64,000 bases of DNA from CAZTAO01 sp964611645 (lineage in GTDB: Bacteria > Armatimonadota > UBA5829): positions 124,001 through 188,000 of the forward strand of contig CAZTAO010000002.1 of the NCBI GenBank assembly GCA_964611645.1, in the 5' to 3' direction. Of this stretch, positions 1 to 8,670 are shown piece after piece. Made by a program: the position numbers and the translations under genes. Numbering within the stretch: the stretch's first letter is position 1; each line of letters begins with the position of its first letter. The notes below the pieces were generated by a model. That model made no database searches and was not told where the DNA came from. It was given only the letters and a program-made list of their open reading frames with translations.

Positions 1-1737
1 GGGAATCGGCACATCCAGATCCAGGCACCTTTGCCGTGTCCGCCGCCGAACCATTGTGATCGGAATCGCTACCATCGCTATGCCGAGAATGAGGTACTCC
101 AAGACAAACCGGGGCCACATTGTGCTGGTTAGCCCAAACTCCCTGCCTCCGATGATCGGCATTCGAGAATACACCCAATAGACAGCCATCGGCAGCATAA
201 TGCCCATCAACAGAACCCACAGGACCTCATGGGCGGGAAGCACGAGAAGCAGTGGAGCGGAAGCCGCGCGGCGCAGCCGGAGCATCCACAGGAAACCGCT
301 CGCAATGGCGAGAAGCAGAAGCAGGGCAAACACTATCATCAGCACCTGCATCAGAATCTCCTCGGCCATCACGTGCTCGTGCATGCGGCTTGGAGTGAGT
401 TCCTGCGGGGTGATTTTGGTCTCGACCAGAACGGGCATAAAGAACTTGGCAAGGAAAGAGCCGTGCTGCGTGAGAGGCTCCCTAGTTCGTGGCATCTCGA
501 ACCCAAAGGAATCGATCTGGGTCTCGCCTGTCACTTGGCGACGCGCTTTCGTTTGAGCCTTACGAAACGCCCTCAGCCTGCCGAGAGTCCTCCGAGCGTC
601 TTCAGCTTTTGTCTTCGCCCCCAACTGGTCGTAGACACCTGCTGCTTCCTTGGCAAGAATGGTGCCGCAAGCTGCGGTAACCAAGCCGTGGATCATACCG
701 GTATCGGAGTCGGACAGCAACAGATCCGAATACGGTCTCCACGTATCCATCACAGCTTCAGCCTCGACCGTCTTGCCCTGAGAGATCAGAATGCGGGCGC
801 AGCCGGGCATCTTCCTGGCGAGAGCGCGGTAGCGGGCAAGGTGAGGAAGCAGTTCACCCGCCGCCAAGGCTACGCGCGCCATATATTGCTCAGTCAGGAG
901 CGGACTGGGCATGGCGTCCAGTTTCCTGCGTACCACCTCCGCTTGATGCGTGTGAAGATAGGGCTTGCTCATCGCCTTCCGGAGTTCCACAATCCCGAGG
1001 CCAAACAGCCGCTGGTCAAGAACCTCATCCTTCGCGACTTCACCGTACTTGGCTGGCCCCTCGCCACGCGATATCATCCCGCGCCTGAGGTACCATTCGG
1101 CAAGCATCACATTGTAGAATGCGTTCTCCGGTTCGAGTCTCTCACCTTGCCGCATCGCGTCCACGTACGTGCGCTCGTCATCGGTCTTGAGGAACAACGC
1201 ATAGTAGGCGTAGTATATGCGCCCATCCGGGTCCTGCTTGTGGGCTTCCCAGTATCTGAGAATGTCTTGCGCATGGCTCTCCCCGCCGACGAGTTCCGGG
1301 ATGGCCCCAAGGTGTGCAGGATCATCGAAGTACTCCATGCCGTAGAACGGGGCAGGCGGGAGCCGGACTCCGACCGGGCCTGTGAACCCCGTGGCGAGCA
1401 CATGCATTCGCGCCAACCTCCCATACCCCAAGTACAGAGCCAACAAAATCGCCACCGGCACGATCAGCGCTCCAAATGCCAACCGGAACAGCGCCCGAAG
1501 CTTCATTCGGCGTTTGTTGGCGTTTAGGAGGTCGGCGGCTACGTCCAGGGGGGAGCCGAAGGACTTTCTGGCGAGGTCGGCGCTTTCGTCCTCGGAGTGG
1601 CCCTCGTGAGTGAACTTCTCCGCCTTTTCTTCAAGGTGGGACCGGAGTTCCTGCTTGACGTCCAGGTACAGTTCCTGGTCGCCCTTCAGACCGGACGCGG
1701 CTTGCTCGGCTAGTTTTTCGAAGGGTTGGTCGGTCAT
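1..1737 (-). CDS. HAAS-domain membrane protein, partial (C-terminus beyond window)
   Basis: 579 codons are visible and the frame is still open at the window edge. The N-terminal ~75 residues form a HAAS-like (permease-prefix) helical domain of the sort that accompanies PadR regulators. A membrane segment follows (about residues 78-98), then a long helical TPR-like extracytoplasmic stretch, then more membrane helices from about residue 445. It is a tandem paralogue of the next gene upstream, and the N-terminal ~100 residues are almost identical. Its ATG overlaps the upstream stop by one base (TAATG), so translation is probably coupled. The function is unknown; by family logic it may be a membrane component controlled by, or signalling to, the adjacent PadR protein (inference). 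Confidence 0.75.
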   Translation of the reverse strand, partial: MTDQPFEKLAEQAASGLKGDQELYLDVKQELRSHLEEKAEKFTHEGHSEDESADLARKSFGSPLDVAADLLNANKRRMKLRALFRLAFGALIVPVAILLALYLGYGRLARMHVLATGFTGPVGVRLPPAPFYGMEYFDDPAHLGAIPELVGGESHAQDILRYWEAHKQDPDGRIYYAYYALFLKTDDERTYVDAMRQGERLEPENAFYNVMLAEWYLRRGMISRGEGPAKYGEVAKDEVLDQRLFGLGIVELRKAMSKPYLHTHQAEVVRRKLDAMPSPLLTEQYMARVALAAGELLPHLARYRALARKMPGCARILISQGKTVEAEAVMDTWRPYSDLLLSDSDTGMIHGLVTAACGTILAKEAAGVYDQLGAKTKAEDARRTLGRLRAFRKAQTKARRQVTGETQIDSFGFEMPRTREPLTQHGSFLAKFFMPVLVETKITPQELTPSRMHEHVMAEEILMQVLMIVFALLLLLAIASGFLWMLRLRRAASAPLLLVLPAHEVLWVLLMGIMLPMAVYWVYSRMPIIGGREFGLTSTMWPRFVLEYLILGIAMVAIPITMVRRRTRQRCLDLDVPIP

Positions 1738-4166
1738 TACTTGCCCTCCAGGGCTTTGCGGATGGCGGCGGTGTAAGTCCCGGAGGCTTGGGCTTCGTGT
1801 GAACTGCGAGCCATCGGCTCGGCGGCGGCGCGCGCCACGTAGCCAAGCCCGACTTTGTCCTCTCTCAGCCATATAGTTTCATTCCACACCAGCCACGGCT
1901 GGATGGTCAGAGCTATGAATAGGATCGCAAGGGCATACACGGGGGCTATGGAACGCGCCACGGTGCCTAAGTACAACCCGTACTGGTCCCGTCCCCGCGC
2001 CACGTACACTACTGCGGAAACACCCATCCATATCGCCAACGCCCCGCAGCCGAGCCAAAGCGCCATCTGGTAGTAGCTAGGGCTTATGTAGTCGACCGAC
2101 GCCCCGGAGTACACCAGAAGCGCGGCCGCAGCCAGCAGAATTCCGCCAAGCCCCAGTCCCATCGCCCCCCGCTGTTTGGCCGCCGCGTAGACCATGCAAA
2201 GCATTGCCGCCACTATGAGGAAAAGGCCCGCGAGTACGCTGAGGTAGGGGGAGGCCAGATACGCGTCGAACTCATACGAACAGTCTACCTGTATGGCCAT
2301 GGCCAGAAGGGCTGCGGCAAGGATTAGCCGACCTGTCGATTTCCAGGATGAGCCTATCTCTTGCCGTACGCTGGGAACCGGGACCTCAAGATCGGCGCAT
2401 CGGCGGCGGATGGCCTTGCGAACCATGCCCGCCGGGACCCAGAACATCACGAGACCCAGGATGCAACCCTCGGCCAACATCCGGGGCCAGATCACCCAAA
2501 GGCTGTATTCGCGCCCTCCGATGACCGGCATTCGCGAGTAGACCCAATAGACCAGCATCGGCAGCAGAGTGCCCAGCAGAAGAGCGCGCAGAATGTCGCT
2601 CGCAGGCAAGACCAGAAGCAATGGAACGGAAGCAGCCCCGCGCATTCTGCGGAACCAGATGAAGCCTGAGATCAGCGAACCGACCAGAGCCGCTGTCAGA
2701 ACGAACAGAAGAACCTGCACAAACGCCTCCTCCGCCAGAACGTGCTCGTGCATCCTGCCCGGAGTGAGGCTAGCTTCATCCATGTTCTTGGCATCCGAGT
2801 ACAAGAACGGATGCATGCCGAGAAATGAACCGTGTGTCGAGAGGACGGTATCCAATCGTTCTCGGGATTCTGCACTGGCCCGCTTGTGCTCTGTGACGAC
2901 GCTCCTCAACCGAGTGCGGGTGTTCTTTGCTTCCCGTGATTTGCCTGGTTTGCGAAGACATTCGTATACCTCGGGGGCTTGCCGTGTCAGGATCAGTCCT
3001 ATCTCTGCGGTCACGATAGGCTGGACCTCAGAGCCGCTCTGCTCCGTGAACAGCAGCCTGGTGTATGGTTTCCACATGTCCATAACCGCCTCAGCCTCTG
3101 CGCTTCGGCCTTCGGCTAGCAGAAGCCTTGCACAGGCTGGCACTCTGCGCGCAAGGTCACGGAACAGCCCGTACTGGATACTCACTTCGCTATACGCTAC
3201 CAGCAGTCTTGAGAAGTACCCTTCGGTGAGCCGTGGATTGGGGAGCAGGCTGAGCTTCTTGTGCATTATCTCGGCCTGGTAGCAGCGCAGATAGGGCTTG
3301 CTTACCGCCTTCCTGAGTTCGAGGATTCCAAGGTCAGACGTTCGCCTGTCCAGCAGTCTATCGTTGGTGATCATGGGAGGATATGGACCCGGCATACCCG
3401 GCGGTGGCGGTTTCGGCTTTTCCTCTGTACGAGGCTGCATTCCCCGCCTGAGGTACAGCTCCGCCAAGAGGACGTTATATAGGGCATTCTGTGGGTCGAT
3501 CCGTTCCCCCTCTCGCATGGCTGCCGCGTACAGGCTCTCGTTTTCGGTCCTGTTGCCGAGCGAGAGAGCGTAGTAGGCGTAGTATATCCTGCTGTCCGGC
3601 TCGTGTCGGTGAGCCATCCAGTACGCGCGGAGGAGTTCCGGCTTCCCGGATTCCAGTTGGCCCAGGGCTTCGGCGTTCTCCTTGTTCGGGACCGGTTCTA
3701 TCCCGAAGAAGGACAAGTAGCGATACGGAAAGGAAACGTCCCCACCACTCAGCACATAGTACATACTGCTGACCCTGGAGAACCCCCAATAGCCGACATA
3801 CAGCGCCAACAAAATCGCCACCGGCACGATCAGCGCGCCAAACGCCAGCCGGAACAGCGCCCGGAGTTTCATACGGCGTTTGTTGGCGTTGAGGAGGTCG
3901 GCGGCTACGTCCAGGGGGGAGCCGAAGGACTTTTTGGCGAGGTCGGCGCTTTCATCCTCGGTGTGGCCCTCGCGCGCGAACTTCTCCGCCTTTTCCTCAA
4001 GGTGAGACCGGAGTTCCTGCTTGACGTCCAGATACAGCTCCTGGTCGCCCTTCAATCCCGACGCAGCTTGCTCGGCTAGTTTGTCGAAGGGCTCGGATCG
4101 CTCTTCGGACGCATTGGACAGCCCTTTGGAAGACTCGGCCGGGTTGTCGAATGGTTGATCATCCAC
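1737..4166 (-). CDS. HAAS-domain multi-spanning membrane protein
   Basis: About 809 residues. The start is taken as GTG at 4166 because GAGGTGA lies 4 nt upstream; a longer open frame runs back through the PadR gene but is only overlap. Order of parts: a short variable head, a HAAS-like domain (about residues 20-95), one membrane helix (about 97-118), a ~400-residue soluble region with TPR-like helical pairs, then roughly eight membrane helices in the C-terminal third. It sits 4 nt after the PadR stop and is coupled to the next paralogue by a TAATG overlap. PadR-HAAS pairs are a recurring arrangement in several phyla. The specific role here is not known. No enzymatic motif is visible. Confidence 0.75.
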   Translation of the reverse strand: MDDQPFDNPAESSKGLSNASEERSEPFDKLAEQAASGLKGDQELYLDVKQELRSHLEEKAEKFAREGHTEDESADLAKKSFGSPLDVAADLLNANKRRMKLRALFRLAFGALIVPVAILLALYVGYWGFSRVSSMYYVLSGGDVSFPYRYLSFFGIEPVPNKENAEALGQLESGKPELLRAYWMAHRHEPDSRIYYAYYALSLGNRTENESLYAAAMREGERIDPQNALYNVLLAELYLRRGMQPRTEEKPKPPPPGMPGPYPPMITNDRLLDRRTSDLGILELRKAVSKPYLRCYQAEIMHKKLSLLPNPRLTEGYFSRLLVAYSEVSIQYGLFRDLARRVPACARLLLAEGRSAEAEAVMDMWKPYTRLLFTEQSGSEVQPIVTAEIGLILTRQAPEVYECLRKPGKSREAKNTRTRLRSVVTEHKRASAESRERLDTVLSTHGSFLGMHPFLYSDAKNMDEASLTPGRMHEHVLAEEAFVQVLLFVLTAALVGSLISGFIWFRRMRGAASVPLLLVLPASDILRALLLGTLLPMLVYWVYSRMPVIGGREYSLWVIWPRMLAEGCILGLVMFWVPAGMVRKAIRRRCADLEVPVPSVRQEIGSSWKSTGRLILAAALLAMAIQVDCSYEFDAYLASPYLSVLAGLFLIVAAMLCMVYAAAKQRGAMGLGLGGILLAAAALLVYSGASVDYISPSYYQMALWLGCGALAIWMGVSAVVYVARGRDQYGLYLGTVARSIAPVYALAILFIALTIQPWLVWNETIWLREDKVGLGYVARAAAEPMARSSHEAQASGTYTAAIRKALEGK

Positions 4167-4170
4167 TTTG

Positions 4171-4506
4171 TCACCTCGCGGGCTGGAATAGCAGTGTCTC
4201 GACGCACTTGGAGAACGTGTCCCATTCGGCCAGTTTGGTCTCGGCGTAGCTCTTGCCTTTCGAGGTGAGTTTGTAATACTTGCGCTTCTTGCCGGTGGGG
4301 CCGGTCTGCCATTCGGTGGCCAGGTAGCCCTTCCCCTCCAGCCTGTGCAGCACCGGGTAGAGAGTGCCCTCTTTCCAGGCAAACTCGCCGTCGGTGCGGT
4401 CGTTGACTATCTGGATGATCTCATATCCATACATAGTCCGCTCCATCAAAAGCCCCAGCACCATCATTTCAATAGTGCTCCCAACAAGGTCTGTCTTATA
4501 CGGCAT
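4171..4506 (-). CDS. PadR family transcriptional regulator
   Basis: 111 residues from the ATG at 4506, which has GGAGG 7 nt upstream; a TTG five codons earlier would place that Shine-Dalgarno inside the gene. The winged-helix PadR fold is recognisable: MMVLGLLME near the N-terminus, the YGYEI motif, a LYPVLHRLEGKGYL recognition helix-wing, and a terminal helix with WDTFSKCVETLL. PadR proteins are usually repressors of neighbouring membrane-protein operons and often autoregulate. The two HAAS-domain membrane proteins follow directly downstream in the same transcription unit. The ligand is unknown. Confidence 0.93.
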   Translation of the reverse strand: MPYKTDLVGSTIEMMVLGLLMERTMYGYEIIQIVNDRTDGEFAWKEGTLYPVLHRLEGKGYLATEWQTGPTGKKRKYYKLTSKGKSYAETKLAEWDTFSKCVETLLFQPAR

Positions 4507-4545
4507 GGCAATAACCTCCAATGATTATATAGACTGCCTAGGTAT

Positions 4546-4574
4546 AGTATGCCTTGTGTTGCTATGTATGTCAA
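4546..4574 (-). promoter_or_regulatory. Sigma-70-type promoter of the padR operon
   Basis: On the minus strand TTGACA (4569-4574) is followed after 17 nt by CATACT (4546-4551). TATA-rich sequence with the repeats CTATACCTAGG and CTATATAAT lies just downstream, before the GGAGG of padR, and could be the autoregulatory PadR site (inference). Confidence 0.6.
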
Positions 4575-4701
4575 GGGGGTTTGGAAAATTGAATTTGGAA
4601 GTTGGAAATTGGGGGTGAGTAAGCGCACGGGCTAATCCTGCCCATCCTTGAATCCGGTGAATCCTGTTCAGACAGTTGTGCTCTGTCCTTACGTGGTAGG
4701 T

Positions 4702-4740
4702 CCCTCACCCTCCCCTCTCCCACTGCGGTGGGCGAGGGTG
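4702..4740. repeat. CCCTCACCC-type palindromic repeat
   Basis: A C-rich arm (CCCTC..CCCAC) pairs with GTGGG.GAGGG across the loop TGCG. It is related to the elements at 52343-52387 and 63309-63350. It lies in the ~300-nt gap between padR and the 3D-domain gene; apart from this element, the terminator beside it and the padR promoter I see nothing else in that gap. Confidence 0.5.
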
Positions 4741-4752
4741 TCTACAAGCAAA

Positions 4753-4779
4753 AGAGACCGCCTTTTTGGGGCGGTCTCT
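4753..4779 (-). terminator. Intrinsic terminator of the 3D-domain gene
   Basis: A 10-bp perfect stem (AGAGACCGCC / GGCGGTCTCT) with a 7-nt loop, followed on the minus strand by a T-rich tract (TTTGCTTG). It begins about 30 nt after the stop of the 3D-domain gene. Confidence 0.7.
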
Positions 4780-4809
4780 CTTATGGTCTATTTCTTAGTC
4801 TGTGGTCGG

Positions 4810-5655
4810 TTATCGTTCCAGAATGTGGACGATCACCGATCTTCTGCCGAACCGCAGGGCTTCTGATCTGGTTTTGTAGCCGAGGTCGATCCTGTTGCCT
4901 TTTATGGCCCGACCGATATCCCCCGCTACCGCCATCCCGTAGCCCTCTATATAGAGCCTGGTGCCTAGTCGGATGACCCTGGGGTCAACCGCTACCACTC
5001 CATACCCTGCTCGAAGCCCGCAGCTTGTGCGCCCGGTGGCGCGTGGGCCGCAGCTTCCAGGACCTGGATCATAGGCGCTTGCTTCCATTCGCATAACTTT
5101 GCGAGTGGTGAACTCGCCGCGGCTCATATAGTTGCCGCGCGAGCCTATGCTCACAACCCTATTTTTCGGCGTCGATACCACCTGCGCATCGAGGAGCGTC
5201 TTATCGACAACTTTATTGTCCTCGTACCGCACGTGATATTTCACCACCTTGGCGCCGTGCTGGCCGGGACGGGTCGTCTTGACCACTCCAGGACCCAACG
5301 CCTTGGTGAAAGTCTTGACCGTGTTGAAGCCGATCGGGACGGTCTTTTCGACCTGCGCCTCCCGGATTCTCACGACCTTGATAGTCATACCTTCTTTGTA
5401 GACAGTCGACTGCTCCGGAACGACTTTATCCATCTCGCCGACATCTACCTGTGCATCAAAGAGGATCTCGCCCACGGTTCGACCGCTAGTCCGGACGACC
5501 AAATCGTTTCCGTCCACGCGTATCGCCGCGAGTGTTAGTGTGAGACCCTGCGCCTTTGCGACGTCATTTCGGTTGCTTCCAACCACAACCAGCATCGGCA
5601 ATACCAAAGCCGCTGTGATCACGGTTCTCGCAAGCCGAAACTTTCGCTTCAGCAA
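4810..5655 (-). CDS. G5 and 3D domain cell-wall protein (YabE/Rpf-like)
   Basis: About 281 residues. The start is placed at TTG 5655 because GGGGGA lies 7-8 nt upstream; a TTG two codons earlier would be too close. An N-terminal signal anchor (RTVITAALVLPMLVVV) precedes DUF348-like and G5-like segments (about residues 40-175, ending KVVDKTLLDAQVV) and a C-terminal 3D domain (about 190-280). The three aspartates of the 3D domain are visible in SAYDPGPGSCGP, AVAGDIGRAIKG and GNRIDLGYKT. The domain resembles MltA-type lytic transglycosylase folds and is linked to peptidoglycan remodelling in YabE/YuiC-like proteins. It is a monocistronic gene with its own terminator. The substrate is inferred. 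Confidence 0.88.
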   Translation of the reverse strand: MLKRKFRLARTVITAALVLPMLVVVGSNRNDVAKAQGLTLTLAAIRVDGNDLVVRTSGRTVGEILFDAQVDVGEMDKVVPEQSTVYKEGMTIKVVRIREAQVEKTVPIGFNTVKTFTKALGPGVVKTTRPGQHGAKVVKYHVRYEDNKVVDKTLLDAQVVSTPKNRVVSIGSRGNYMSRGEFTTRKVMRMEASAYDPGPGSCGPRATGRTSCGLRAGYGVVAVDPRVIRLGTRLYIEGYGMAVAGDIGRAIKGNRIDLGYKTRSEALRFGRRSVIVHILER

Positions 5656-5926
5656 AAGCAAGTCCCCCTTCCCCCCTGCGTATATCGACCTTGCATTAGT
5701 GGAGCCAATAGGCTCAGTATTTTTGTTTGGGATATAACGTAGCAGAGGTAGTTCAATTTACCACATGAATTCCCCGAAGTCAAGGTTTGAGGCTGAAAAG
5801 TGGGACAGGTGTTTGATGGTGGATGCTGAATCATCCCTCCAGGTATGTTACCTGGAGGGCGCTAACACATCAGGCAGGAGGCGACGTTGGGGACTCCAGA
5901 CGCTTATACTGACGCACCAAAGGCAA
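5656..5926. other. Intergenic region with a CCCTCCAGGTA palindrome
   Basis: A 271-nt gap between the 3D-domain gene and the end of the defence-like operon. It holds a perfect 11-bp inverted repeat (CCCTCCAGGTA / TACCTGGAGGG, 5835-5859, loop TGT) related to copies at 53450-53484 and 55310-55376. The palindrome lies about 70 nt after the DUF3883 stop but has no T-tract. I could not identify a confident promoter for the 3D gene or a riboswitch. Confidence 0.6.
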
Positions 5927-6775
5927 TCAACCGGGCTCAGGAGGGACATCTGTTAGTCTGATCTCAACCTCAAGCCATTGCCCGGCACCAGAGTCCGCCG
6001 GAATGTGCGGCTCAAGCTCACTCACCTGGACTACGGTTAGTTGCTTATCGGCGAACTTCCAAACATAGAACCTGTAACCCTCTTTTTTCCGGCTGGCTTC
6101 TCGCCATTCGTTGCGTGTCACTATCAATCTTGCAGTAGCCGACGACGACGTCTTCACCTCTATCTCTATCGGGAACACGACACCGGATTCGCCTAGATCG
6201 TATGAGAGCACGTCGTATCCTGCGGTGTTGTCCTCAATAGACACCCATTTGGGCGCGTGATCCGATAGCCCAATCGATATCAACCGTGCCCTTTCGTGCG
6301 CTAGGGTCCACCGCTCCCCCTCGCGTCCTATCTCCTGCATTCTCTCTGCTGCGAAAGCGCGAAATGTCGCGGAGAGGTCATCCCACCAAAGCTGGCAACC
6401 GTCGTCAGGCGGAGTCTCTAGCACACCTGCGTAGCGCAGACACTGCAACTGATCATCGTCAAGAAGCATGCTGACCCTGTCGCGCCCGTAGACGGTCATC
6501 CGCGCCCAGAACGGTTTTGTGCGTAGGGCGACCGCTTTGATCGTTTCTCGAAGCTCTTCTTGGCGATTGTCCGCGACGTAGAATGCATCCCACCCCGTCA
6601 ACTCGGCCAACTCAACGGCACCTTCGTAATCTAACAGCGCGCGGTGCACGGGGCCGAAGCGAAGGTGGCGTATTGCCTCAGGCACACTCAGATCCGGGTA
6701 CATTGTGCGATACCGTAGTATGGTAAGTGCAGCGTCGATCACACTTATACACAGAAGACGGTCCGCACTCAACAA
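5927..6775 (-). CDS. DUF3883 domain protein, probable PD-(D/E)XK nuclease
   Basis: 282 residues, starting at a TTG that overlaps the helicase stop by 7 nt, with AGAGGA just upstream. The C-terminal half (about residues 155-260) matches the DUF3883 restriction-endonuclease-like fold. An AHERAR helix is followed by AGYDVLSYD (Asp188) and IEIEVKTS (Glu206, Lys208), giving an intact D...ExK active site. The N-terminal half (1-150) is helical and I do not recognise it. It is the last gene of a five-gene operon with a methyltransferase, a BglII-like protein, a ParB-like protein and a helicase. As the only protein in the cluster with an apparently complete nuclease site, it is the likely DNA-cutting subunit (inference). 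Confidence 0.82.
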   Translation of the reverse strand: MLSADRLLCISVIDAALTILRYRTMYPDLSVPEAIRHLRFGPVHRALLDYEGAVELAELTGWDAFYVADNRQEELRETIKAVALRTKPFWARMTVYGRDRVSMLLDDDQLQCLRYAGVLETPPDDGCQLWWDDLSATFRAFAAERMQEIGREGERWTLAHERARLISIGLSDHAPKWVSIEDNTAGYDVLSYDLGESGVVFPIEIEVKTSSSATARLIVTRNEWREASRKKEGYRFYVWKFADKQLTVVQVSELEPHIPADSGAGQWLEVEIRLTDVPPEPG

Positions 6776-8670
6776 TCTTCCTCTTCCGGACGCGAAGCTT
6801 TGCCAGACAACTCGTCTATCACGTCAGCTAAGTCTTCAAGAGTAATGTCGTAATCGACTGGCTGATCCGCGTCCTCTTCGTCGATTGCCAGCCGCTGGAG
6901 ATCAATGTCGTCCAAGGCGTCTGACATAATCCGTAGTTTGCGGACCAGACGCCTCCTGACTGAGTAGTCAATGGACCCGGTTATGCTTGGGGCTACGCTT
7001 TCCAGCACATGGATGTGTGTTTCGATGTTCGGATCAAGTCCTAGCCGATGAATGCGGTCAACTGATTGAAGATAATGTGCGGCATTGAAAGTCCTGTCAA
7101 CGTAGATCGCGTGGTGACACACACGATGGAGGCTGATACCCTCGGAGCACGCTGCGGGATTGGCTACGAGAACGCGGCAACCGGGGTCAGTGTGGAACAG
7201 TCGTATGCGGCCCTCCCGCGTGTCATCGTCCTCCGACAGGCCGGTATCAACACCGCCGTGGATATAGACAGCCCCTTGATCGGCGAGCAGCGCAGCCAAT
7301 CTCTCTACGTTCTCTGTGAAGCTAGTCCATATGATGGACTTCTGCCCCTCTATCGCCAGCGATCTGGCTAGTTCACAAGCGTGAACTAGCTTCGGAGAAT
7401 CTGCTTCCTGGACGATTGCGGAGAAGATTGCCTCAATCGCAGGGTCATCGTAGCGGTAGGACGCTGGCTCCTCTTGCGTCAGACGTCGAACAACCATGAT
7501 CGGATTTGACGATGCTTGCAGCAGGCGCATGACCGAGCGTTTCGCGGACATCAAATCTACATTTGCATTGGCACTAATGCCAGCTAGCCGCTTCAGCACT
7601 TCTTGCCGCAGAATGCCGTACAATGCTAGTTGTCCGTCCGACATAGGAACCTGGACGAAATGGCGATGGGGAGATGGAAGTCCCAGTTCGCTCTTGGTGG
7701 TCCTGACGTACAGGTTGTGGAGTACCGAATGGGGCGAGCTGGCGCGCGATACCCGAACGCCCAGCCCCTGACCCGGCCACAGAAAATCCAACTGCGGAGT
7801 GATATCATCCATGGATCTTGGTATGGGCGTCCCACTAAGAATATCGCGCCTCGCAGCCAAGTGCGCGAGTGACAGCAATACAGTACCGCGCTGAGACCGG
7901 CCGCCGGCTTTCATTCGATGGCTTTCATCGACAATCACATGGACCTTGTGCGTCGCCATGAAGAGTGCGATTGGCTCAATGACTCGTATGAGCTGGTCAT
8001 AGCTGATAATCATTCGCGAGGGTTCGCCACGGAGTAGCCCCTGGATCGAGTCATTACCACCAGTGAGTCGTACGAATGGCGTCATATCTGATCGAGAATC
8101 GGCGGATTCCAGACACTCCAGAATAACCTCATCCCACGCAGCGAAAGCATTCTTGGGAGCGACAACCAGAAGGTATGTTGCCTCATCTCGCAGGAGGAGG
8201 TAGTTAGCAAATGCGACAGTGGTCTTGCCAGCACCGGGAACCGAGAAGTTGGCTCCGTTAGGCAGTGAAAGCATGCTGCAGGCGTCACGTCTCTGCTCGG
8301 CCGTCAGCTCCCTCTTGAGGAACCCCAACTTGCCTAGCTGGTTTTGGATGTCTTCTTCCTGTATCGCTAGGTTCAGAGTTCCTGTTGCCGCTGCGACTGC
8401 TCTGCGCTCCTGACCGAAACGCGTGAGCAAACTCAGGGCCCCAGCCTCATACTCCACCGCAAATCCGTATCCCCCTCGAAGCTCTGCTATGCGCGGTGCC
8501 ATTGAAAGGACCGTTGCCCATTCACCTTGGATAGTATGATTCGTTATCAGAGCGTCGGGCTGAGCCGCTATGGCAGCATCCTTGAGACGATTCCAGACAT
8601 AACTGGGAGTATCGGCGGACACAGTGACACGTCCTAGATTCGACACCGGGTCATACTCTATGCGGAGCAT
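6769..8670 (-). CDS. SNF2/superfamily 2 DNA helicase-translocase
   Basis: 633 residues from ATG 8670, with GGGAG 9 nt upstream. The N-terminal ~120 residues are an accessory region. Helicase motifs follow: Walker A VPGAGKT (144-150), DESH motif II (248-251), LSGTPIP motif III (279-285). The C-terminal RecA lobe has ANPAACSEGISLH and the motif VI-like VDRIHRLG, as in SNF2 family translocases. Residues 130-140 (PNGANFSVPGAGKT) resemble helicases of DISARM- and type-I-like systems. The ATG overlaps the ParB-like stop by one base (TAATG) and the 3' end overlaps the DUF3883 gene. The likely role is ATP-driven translocation along DNA for the operon's nuclease. Confidence 0.9.
   Translation of the reverse strand: MLRIEYDPVSNLGRVTVSADTPSYVWNRLKDAAIAAQPDALITNHTIQGEWATVLSMAPRIAELRGGYGFAVEYEAGALSLLTRFGQERRAVAAATGTLNLAIQEEDIQNQLGKLGFLKRELTAEQRRDACSMLSLPNGANFSVPGAGKTTVAFANYLLLRDEATYLLVVAPKNAFAAWDEVILECLESADSRSDMTPFVRLTGGNDSIQGLLRGEPSRMIISYDQLIRVIEPIALFMATHKVHVIVDESHRMKAGGRSQRGTVLLSLAHLAARRDILSGTPIPRSMDDITPQLDFLWPGQGLGVRVSRASSPHSVLHNLYVRTTKSELGLPSPHRHFVQVPMSDGQLALYGILRQEVLKRLAGISANANVDLMSAKRSVMRLLQASSNPIMVVRRLTQEEPASYRYDDPAIEAIFSAIVQEADSPKLVHACELARSLAIEGQKSIIWTSFTENVERLAALLADQGAVYIHGGVDTGLSEDDDTREGRIRLFHTDPGCRVLVANPAACSEGISLHRVCHHAIYVDRTFNAAHYLQSVDRIHRLGLDPNIETHIHVLESVAPSITGSIDYSVRRRLVRKLRIMSDALDDIDLQRLAIDEEDADQPVDYDITLEDLADVIDELSGKASRPEEEDC

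Noticed and set aside
229..1527. 432-codon plus-strand open frame at the window start
   Set aside because: Antisense to the partial HAAS membrane protein, with no recognisable motif or ribosome site.
5699..5730. Plus-strand terminator-like hairpin GAGCC..GGCTC followed by TTTTT
   Set aside because: The stem is only five base pairs and no plus-strand gene ends upstream, so it is probably chance within the 3D gene's leader.
5656..5926. c-di-AMP (ydaO) riboswitch before the G5/3D-domain gene
   Set aside because: Such genes are often riboswitch-controlled, but I could not find the conserved core or a matching stem layout.
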